Shown here piece after piece: positions 7,764 to 13,117 of a stretch of DNA of 15,596 bases. A model generated the notes under the pieces. That model ran no database searches, was not told where the DNA came from, and saw only the letters and a list, made by a program, of their open reading frames with translations. Location: positions 1-15,596 of the forward strand of contig JANXNO010000422.1 in NCBI GenBank assembly GCA_025354075.1, in the 5' to 3' direction. Origin of the DNA: Burkholderiales bacterium (lineage in GTDB: Bacteria > Pseudomonadota > Gammaproteobacteria > Burkholderiales > Casimicrobiaceae). The first letter of the stretch is position 1. Each line of letters opens with the position of its first letter. The position numbers and the translations under genes were made by a program.

Positions 7764-7808
7764 CTGTCATGCATTTGTAGTCGCTCCGTCAAATGCACCA
7801 TCTGAAAT
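7764..7808 (+). promoter_or_regulatory. Pho-type promoter of the glycerophosphodiesterase gene
   Basis: Three heptamers repeat every 11 bases: CTGTCAT (7764-7770), TTGTAGT (7775-7781) and CCGTCAA (7786-7792). The first 18 bases match the E. coli Pho-box consensus at 14 of 18 positions, and the third heptamer adds a close match. A -10 candidate, TGAAAT (7803-7808, 4/6 to TATAAT), begins after exactly 10 bases, as in E. coli phoA. Transcription would start near 7815, leaving a leader of about 120 bases before the TTG start at 7934. Confidence 0.7.
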
Positions 7809-7933
7809 GTGTGGATTGCAGACGCGTCCGCGTACTTGTGTTTGAGCAGAGCGTGCTTCCGAAAAGATGCTGCGCGCCTCTACCGCAGCACCGCATCTGC
7901 ACGCCACTTTTCATTCAAATTTAGGGGTTCACA

Positions 7934-9598
7934 TTGAATAACTCACCGGTTTTATCCCGTACTTCGTTGCTTTCCGCTGCGATAAGCCTGTCGCTGTGCA
8001 GCGTTGCAGCGCACGCAGTCACCTGGAACACGCTTAATGGTCAGGCGCCGCTGGTAATCGGACACCGCGGTGCCACGGGCTATCTACCGGAGCACACGCT
8101 TGAGTCATATCGACTCGCCGTTGCGCTGGGGGCCGACGTGATTGAGCCTGATCTCGTGTCCACCAAAGATGGCGTGCTGATAGCGCGTCATGAGCCGGTG
8201 CTCAGCGGCACGACCAACGTGGCGAGTTTCGCCAAATTTGCCGACCGCAAGCGCACGTCCGTCATTGATGGCGTGACTTACACCGACTGGTTCTCAGTGG
8301 ACTTTACGCTTGCCGAAATTAAAGAGTTGCGAGCGAATGAGCGAGTCTCTGACCGCAACCAAAAGTTCAACGGCGCATTTGAAATCGTTACGCTGCAAGA
8401 CGTGATTGACCTCGCAAAAAAGGAAACGATTCGCACGGGACGGACCATCAGCATCTACCCTGAAGTTAAGCATTCGACCTGGCATATTCAGCAAGGCAAA
8501 CCGATTGAGGCGACATTGATTGCCGCTTTGAACGCGGCCGGCTGGACGAAAAAGACCGATCCAGTATTCATTCAATCTTTCGAAATTAGCAATCTCAAAC
8601 AACTGCGCGGCATGACGAATCTGCGTCTTGTGCAACTATTGAGCTGTTATGACAACGACCTCGCAACGGGCAATTGCATCTACATTCCGCTTGACGCAGA
8701 CAGCGCACCGGGTGACTGGATCGCAGCCAATGATCGCCGCACGTATGCCGACATGATTACGCCTGCCGGTTTGGCGGATATCGCCAAATATGCAGACGGC
8801 GTCGGCCCATGGAAGCGCCAGTTCATCGGCGTGAAAGCGTTGACGTTCGGTGTCGATGGCAAGCCTGCCGACTTCAATGGTGATGGCTCCGTGGATGAGG
8901 AGGATGGCGTGACCATCAAAAACTCTAACCTCGTGCCGGACGCACACAATGCCGGACTATTTGTGCATCCCTATACCTTCCGCACGGATCGTGTCTACGC
9001 GCGCGACTACGCGGGTGGTGGCAAAGGCAACGCAAGCGCGGTTAACGCCGAGTACCGTCAGATGTGGAGTTTGGGCGTAGACGGATTGTTTTCTGACTTT
9101 TCGGACGACGCCTTCAAGTCGCGTGCGATGTTTGCGTCAGACCAGGTTGAAGTCGTTGAATATGCCAATGGGGCTGACGCCAAAGTGGCCACGCGATTCT
9201 TCCGCACTGCAACCGATGCTGACATTCGCGGCATTGCTGGCGTGAAAGGTCTTACCCGCACAGCGGACTCGTTCAAGGCGTGGTCAGCATCGCAAACCGG
9301 CGCACTAGCCACGACAGCAGTATGCCGTTACTTCGATAGCAAAAACGTCCGCCACTTCTACAGCATTGATATCACTCAGTGCGCGGCCTATGGCGCCGCC
9401 GGGTACAGCAACGAAGGTACTGCTTTCCATGCGGTTCCGTTGAACACGGCGGCCTGTCCGACTGGAACGGTCGCGGTCAGCCGCTTCACCCGTACGGCGG
9501 CAGGCGTAGTTGATGAGCGTCTTAGCTCGATGCAGACGATTGTCAGTGCCGTGCCCGCATACACCAAGTCGGGCGTCGCTTTCTGCGGCGCGCAGTAA
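7934..9598 (+). CDS. Secreted glycerophosphodiester phosphodiesterase with C-terminal repeat tail
   Basis: This GlpQ-type enzyme hydrolyses glycerophosphodiesters to glycerol-3-phosphate and an alcohol. The start is TTG, with AGGGG at 7923-7927. A signal peptide with a hydrophobic core ends in an AHA cleavage site near residue 28, so it is exported. The GDPD domain starts at LVIGHRGATG (His44). It continues with VIEPDLV (acidic metal ligands) and ARHEP (His86), giving both catalytic histidines. An EF-hand-like calcium loop lies at residues 313-324, with Asp313, Asn315, Asp317, Ser319, Asp321 and Asp324. The last ~165 residues contain three degenerate modules: VVEYANG...RFFRTATDADI, CRYFDSKNVRHFYS...GTAFHAV (DUF5648-like) and SRFTRTA...GVAFCG. 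At 554 residues it is longer than E. coli GlpQ (about 358). A Pho-type promoter lies upstream. Confidence 0.9.
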   Translation: MNNSPVLSRTSLLSAAISLSLCSVAAHAVTWNTLNGQAPLVIGHRGATGYLPEHTLESYRLAVALGADVIEPDLVSTKDGVLIARHEPVLSGTTNVASFAKFADRKRTSVIDGVTYTDWFSVDFTLAEIKELRANERVSDRNQKFNGAFEIVTLQDVIDLAKKETIRTGRTISIYPEVKHSTWHIQQGKPIEATLIAALNAAGWTKKTDPVFIQSFEISNLKQLRGMTNLRLVQLLSCYDNDLATGNCIYIPLDADSAPGDWIAANDRRTYADMITPAGLADIAKYADGVGPWKRQFIGVKALTFGVDGKPADFNGDGSVDEEDGVTIKNSNLVPDAHNAGLFVHPYTFRTDRVYARDYAGGGKGNASAVNAEYRQMWSLGVDGLFSDFSDDAFKSRAMFASDQVEVVEYANGADAKVATRFFRTATDADIRGIAGVKGLTRTADSFKAWSASQTGALATTAVCRYFDSKNVRHFYSIDITQCAAYGAAGYSNEGTAFHAVPLNTAACPTGTVAVSRFTRTAAGVVDERLSSMQTIVSAVPAYTKSGVAFCGAQ

Positions 9599-9616
9599 GC
9601 GAGCGCAGTTCGTAAG

Positions 9617-9647
9617 CGGTTATCCCACGCTGCAACGCGGGATACCG
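9617..9647. terminator. Possible bidirectional hairpin between convergent genes
   Basis: CGGT plus ATCCC (with one bulged T, 9617-9626) pairs with GGGAT plus ACCG (9639-9647). It sits between the glycerophosphodiesterase stop and the convergent psd stop. No T tract follows on either strand, so a terminator call rests on position and stem alone. Confidence 0.35.
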
Positions 9648-9648
9648 T

Positions 9649-10548
9649 CTACGATGAAGGCAAACCAATATCGGCAACCGCCGGCGGGATCACCATCAGC
9701 GGTGCGCCCACACGAAGCGGCTCGCCGTCTCGAATGTTTGCGCACAGTTCATACCCGCGCGGTGCAAACACGATGATGGTGGAGCCGTGCTGGAACCAGC
9801 CCATTTCTTCGCCTTTGGCAAACGATGCGTCGCAGGGAATGAGGTTGGGGCCGCGGTAGCGCAAATGAAGCAAAGCATCCAGAAAATGCAACCGGATGCT
9901 GGCCACCAGAACCGCCGCAACTGCGACCAGCAAAACGTCCGGGCCACTGGATTTGGGCTGCACATGCACCACCGCGCGTTCATTTTTGCAGAACAGGTTT
10001 TCAACGCGTTGCAATGCGATCGGGTTCACATTCCAGGTGTCTCCCGAGATGTAGTTCACCCGCTTGACATTGCAATCGAGCGGCGCATGAAAGCGGTGAT
10101 ACATGCTCGATGTGATGCGAATGGTGACATAACAGCCATCTAGGTACGGTGTTACCAAATCCGGATCACCCAGCAGATCGATCAGCTCATACGGATAACC
10201 TTTGGCCTGATATACCTGCGTCCCGACGACGAGACCGCAGGCACCCACAATGCCGTCACACGGGCTGGTGAGGATCGCCGGATCAGGGTTGATCTGCCGA
10301 CTACCAGGTTTCAATTCGCGAATGAAGCAGTCGTGCATACTCGTAAATTGCGTCTTCTTGGCCTCGTTGAGATCGAGCGCCGCAAAGCGTCGCCAGAGGC
10401 CGATGGAGAGATCGCGAACGAGTGGCTGTTTGATCTGGCTGAACCAGCCCATGAAGATTGTCAGCGAGCGTCGCGGGATGCGATTGGTGATCAGGAAGTT
10501 GAGTCGTTCCTGTTTCATCATCTGATTAAAAAGGGTACGGATCGTCAT
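9649..10548 (-). CDS. psd: Phosphatidylserine decarboxylase proenzyme
   Basis: The enzyme makes phosphatidylethanolamine from phosphatidylserine at the inner membrane, using a pyruvoyl group formed by self-cleavage. The 299-residue product from the ATG at 10548 aligns along its length with E. coli-type Psd. Asp98 lies in SPCDGIVG, His151 and His154 in MYHRFHAP, and the cleavage motif is GEEMGWFQHGST with Ser256. E. coli has LGST at this site, so Leu is replaced by His, but the Gly-Ser bond and Thr are kept. The chain ends about 40 residues after Ser256, the normal small alpha subunit. The frame is open upstream to 10662, but that would overlap the divergent aminotransferase and add non-family sequence. 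The gene converges on the glycerophosphodiesterase gene. It could be a second, condition-specific psd. Confidence 0.9.
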   Translation of the reverse strand: MTIRTLFNQMMKQERLNFLITNRIPRRSLTIFMGWFSQIKQPLVRDLSIGLWRRFAALDLNEAKKTQFTSMHDCFIRELKPGSRQINPDPAILTSPCDGIVGACGLVVGTQVYQAKGYPYELIDLLGDPDLVTPYLDGCYVTIRITSSMYHRFHAPLDCNVKRVNYISGDTWNVNPIALQRVENLFCKNERAVVHVQPKSSGPDVLLVAVAAVLVASIRLHFLDALLHLRYRGPNLIPCDASFAKGEEMGWFQHGSTIIVFAPRGYELCANIRDGEPLRVGAPLMVIPPAVADIGLPSS

Positions 10549-10575
10549 AACCGTTTCATCTAGTTCCGGTAAATA
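10542..10575 (+). promoter_or_regulatory. Weak Pho-box-like promoter candidate for the aminotransferase
   Basis: TCGTCAT (10542-10548) and GTTTCAT (10553-10559) start 11 bases apart and give 12 of 18 matches to the Pho consensus. TAAATA (10570-10575, 3/6 to TATAAT) begins after exactly 10 bases. The site overlaps the psd start codon, and the predicted transcript start would fall almost on the ribosome binding site. It is a weak candidate, reported because the same spacing recurs elsewhere in the window. Confidence 0.25.
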
Positions 10576-10592
10576 TCGGTCAGGAGAAAAAT

Positions 10593-12257
10593 ATGGAAAA
10601 CTTGATCGGCCCCATTGCCTTGGTTGCGGCCATCGCCACAGCCTCGCTGGTAACTCTGCCAAAAATTGCTGCCCGCGTTCAACTGTCGCGGGCTAAACAT
10701 CGATCGCTGGCCGGACACTCGAAAATGTCTCGGCAAATCGCCAAATGGATACCGTTCTACGAGTATGACAGCGCGACGTTTTTTGCCGCTGATGACGCAC
10801 CACAAGACGTCGCCATGAGCCGCCGTCAGGGCTTCACGCGACTCGCTGAGCTCTACGCTACTCGCTTTCTGAACAGTGCGCGAATGACCGCAGAGGTCGT
10901 TGACAGTATTTCCGATTTGCAGTTCACCTTGAACTATCGGGTGCCGTTCCAGTTCAACCGTTTTGTCCATGAGCACATCAAGAGTGGTGTGTTCATCGGC
11001 AAATCGGAAGGCGTATTCGTCACCGACCTTGATGGCAATCAGTTCTTTGATTTGACCGGGTCGTACGGTGTCAATGTATTTGGTTATGACTTCTACAAAG
11101 CCTGCATTGAGCGTGGATCGGCAACGGTTCGCGACCTGGGCCCGGTACTTGGCGGGTACCACCCAGTCGTCGCAAAAAATGTAGCGCGACTGAAACTCAT
11201 TTCCGGTATGGACGAAGTCTCGTTTCATATGTCCGGGACGGAAGCCGTGATGCAAGCGGTGCGCCTTGCGCAGTATCAGACGGGCCGCTCCCGTCTGGTA
11301 CGCTTTTGCGGCGCGTATCACGGCTGGTGGGGCGACGTGCAGCCGGGCGTCGGCAATCCGGTTCCAGCGACTGCGACCTACACACTTAAGGACATGGATG
11401 ACACGGCGCTGCGCGTGCTTGCAAACAGGCGCGACATCGCGTGCGTGCTGGTGAATCCACTGCAAGCGCTGCATCCCAATTCTGGGGCGCCGGGAGATTC
11501 TTCGCTGCTCGACAGTTCGCGCCGCGCAGGCTTTGATCGGGTTGCGTATGCCGGCTGGCTCGCGAAGCTGCGACGGATTTGTGATGAGCGCGGTATCGCC
11601 CTGATCTTCGACGAAGTGTTTGTTGGGTTCAGGATTGCCCGTGGCGGTGCGCAGGAGTATTTTGGCGTCCAGGCGGACATGGTCACCTACGGCAAGACGC
11701 TCGGCGGCGGCTTGCCAGTGGGCGTAGTGTGCGGCAAGCGCAAATGGATGAAGCGTTTTCGCGACGACCGCCCTGCTGACATTTGTTTTGCGCGTGGTAC
11801 CTTCAATTCGCATCCGTACGTCATGGGCGCCATGGACGCATTCCTTGACTTTATCGATGAGGATGAGGCGAAGCAGATTTACGCCAATGTTGATGCGGTG
11901 TGGACAAACCGCGCCGCAGTCTTCAATCAACGATTGCTCGACGAAAACCTGCCAGTGCGAATTGCCAATCTGTCGTCGATCTGGACGGTGCTTTACACCA
12001 CCCCGAGCCGGTACAACTGGATACTGCAGTATTACCTGCGCGCTGAGGGCTTGGCGCTGTCCTGGGTCGGTACCGGGCGACTGATTTTCAGTCTGAATTA
12101 CAGTGATGAAGAATTCCTCACAGTCATCGACCGTTTTGTTACCGCTGCCAAAACCATGCGCGACGACAACTGGTGGTGGCAGAAAGAAGGCGTCACCAAC
12201 AAGTCGATCCGACGCGGCATATTGCGTGAATTGATTTCGCACCGATTTCGCCAGTGA
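10593..12257 (+). CDS. Membrane-anchored class-III PLP aminotransferase (GSAM-like)
   Basis: The 554-residue protein carries a fold-type-I class-III aminotransferase domain from about residue 115. Recognisable pieces are SGTEAV (214-219, PLP phosphate contact), AYHG (241-244), FDEVFVGFR with Asp340, and the Schiff-base lysine Lys368 in YGKTLGGGLPVG. The nearest described relatives by motif are glutamate-1-semialdehyde aminomutase-like proteins, which are about 430 residues and soluble. Here an N-terminal hydrophobic helix (about residues 5-22) and roughly 90 further residues precede the catalytic part, suggesting membrane anchoring. The substrate is unknown, and a haem-precursor role is unlikely given the extension and lipid-related neighbours. 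A good AGGAG (10582-10586) lies 6 bases before the ATG. It is divergent from psd across 44 bases. Confidence 0.85.
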   Translation: MENLIGPIALVAAIATASLVTLPKIAARVQLSRAKHRSLAGHSKMSRQIAKWIPFYEYDSATFFAADDAPQDVAMSRRQGFTRLAELYATRFLNSARMTAEVVDSISDLQFTLNYRVPFQFNRFVHEHIKSGVFIGKSEGVFVTDLDGNQFFDLTGSYGVNVFGYDFYKACIERGSATVRDLGPVLGGYHPVVAKNVARLKLISGMDEVSFHMSGTEAVMQAVRLAQYQTGRSRLVRFCGAYHGWWGDVQPGVGNPVPATATYTLKDMDDTALRVLANRRDIACVLVNPLQALHPNSGAPGDSSLLDSSRRAGFDRVAYAGWLAKLRRICDERGIALIFDEVFVGFRIARGGAQEYFGVQADMVTYGKTLGGGLPVGVVCGKRKWMKRFRDDRPADICFARGTFNSHPYVMGAMDAFLDFIDEDEAKQIYANVDAVWTNRAAVFNQRLLDENLPVRIANLSSIWTVLYTTPSRYNWILQYYLRAEGLALSWVGTGRLIFSLNYSDEEFLTVIDRFVTAAKTMRDDNWWWQKEGVTNKSIRRGILRELISHRFRQ

Positions 12258-12305
12258 TGATCTTTTTACGCAGGTCGGCTAACCTCTAGTGAACGCGCTG
12301 TGCAA

Positions 12306-12908
12306 CTAGCGCTTGGCCACATTCGGATCAATCAGTTGTCCACGCAGCAGATGCAAGGGGGCGTTGCGATACAGCAGAATGTCGTTGAAGGGGTCGGTCA
12401 GTATTTTGGTGAACCACACGATGCCCGTTTGCATATCGCGCAAAAAGAACAAATGGATTGTGCGGAATAGCAAACCACCGACACCGATGCCAAGCCACAG
12501 CAGGCCCACATTGTCGATGTATCCCGCCGCATCCATCGGTTTTTCAAAAACACCCAGGAGCGTTGGGTCAAACCAGAGCGCGATCGGCGAGACCGCCCAA
12601 ATGATCATCAGCGCTATTTTGCGTTGCAGGTTGTAGCCGACCTTGATCTCCTCTTTGTGCTCATGGGTCGCATGGTTCAACACGTCGTAACCCTTGGGTT
12701 CAAAGAAGAAGTGCCCCGATTGACGGCTGACCATGCCAATCAGCCAACACACCAATGCGGCAACCGCAGGCGCATAAATGAGCAGTACGTAACCCACCAC
12801 AAAGCTGACAGCACTTACCAGATGTAGCGCTTGATTTATGCGGCTGTGATGGTAATACCGGTGATCATCCCAGCGCTGCTCGCGAAGCGCTTCCATGAAG
12901 CTACTCAT
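12306..12908 (-). CDS. Small multi-pass membrane protein resembling the Mpo1/DUF962 family
   Basis: This 200-residue protein has about four hydrophobic segments (near 28-43, 46-60, 97-113 and 134-156) and is rich in conserved-looking histidines. The pattern YYHHSRIN..LH near residues 18-29, then SGHFFFEPKGYD (64-75) and NHATHEHKEEIK (78-89), resembles the Mpo1-like family. Yeast Mpo1 in that family is an Fe(II)-dependent 2-hydroxy fatty acid dioxygenase. The match rests on pattern memory and the family call is moderate. A good ribosome binding site (AGGGGA, complement of 12914-12919) lies 5 bases before the ATG at 12908. It converges with the aminotransferase (48-base gap) and diverges from the PHP-GT4 gene. 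A Pho-type promoter lies upstream. Confidence 0.65.
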   Translation of the reverse strand: MSSFMEALREQRWDDHRYYHHSRINQALHLVSAVSFVVGYVLLIYAPAVAALVCWLIGMVSRQSGHFFFEPKGYDVLNHATHEHKEEIKVGYNLQRKIALMIIWAVSPIALWFDPTLLGVFEKPMDAAGYIDNVGLLWLGIGVGGLLFRTIHLFFLRDMQTGIVWFTKILTDPFNDILLYRNAPLHLLRGQLIDPNVAKR

Positions 12909-12962
12909 CTTTATCCCCTGTTCAATTGCTTACGGGCGCGCACAAGACGCCAACTAACAGCG

Positions 12963-12996
12963 TTTATAGAAGTAACTCATGACAGAACCGTGAAAC
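12963..12996 (-). promoter_or_regulatory. Pho-type promoter of the Mpo1-like gene
   Basis: On the minus strand, GTTTCAC (12996-12990) and CTGTCAT (12985-12979) start 11 bases apart, with 12 of 18 matches to the Pho consensus and a perfect second heptamer. TATAAA (12968-12963, 5/6 to TATAAT) follows after exactly 10 bases. The transcript would start about 50 bases before the ATG. The weaker first heptamer is the main doubt. Confidence 0.55.
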
Positions 12997-13095
12997 GTCC
13001 ACGCGTATCCGGACACAAAACTGCCAACAAGTTGACGCGAGTTCGTCATTTCCCTCTGTTCTAGTCATGACTTCGTGCGGTCAACGTCCGCAGGT

Positions 13096-13113
13096 TATAG
13101 AAATATTGAGGGA
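13096..13113 (+). promoter_or_regulatory. Translation start signals and -10 candidate of the PHP-GT4 gene
   Basis: GAGGGA (13108-13113) is a strong ribosome binding site 4 bases before the ATG at 13118 and fixes that start. The ATG at 13113 meets a stop after two codons. TATAGA (13096-13101) resembles a -10 element but lies very close to the ribosome binding site and has no good -35. I see no convincing Pho box on this strand. Confidence 0.45.
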
Positions 13114-13117
13114 TGAG

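Noticed and set aside
10549..10662. Extension of psd by 38 residues to an upstream start
   Set aside because: The added residues are Trp/Arg/Pro-rich, unlike Psd N-termini, and would overlap the start of the divergent aminotransferase gene.
10560..12242. 560-residue open frame on the minus strand, opposite the aminotransferase
   Set aside because: It lies wholly antisense to a gene with clear PLP motifs and a good ribosome binding site. Its product is rich in Arg and His with no recognisable domain.
12258..12312. Possible terminator between the aminotransferase and the Mpo1-like gene
   Set aside because: Only a 5-bp stem (GCGCT 12295-12299 with AGCGC 12308-12312) without a T run, running into the coding end; too weak to call.
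13043..13062. Pho-box-like sequence upstream of the PHP-GT4 gene
   Set aside because: TCGTCAT is present, but the second heptamer at 11-bp spacing matches poorly (about 10 of 18 overall), within chance expectation.
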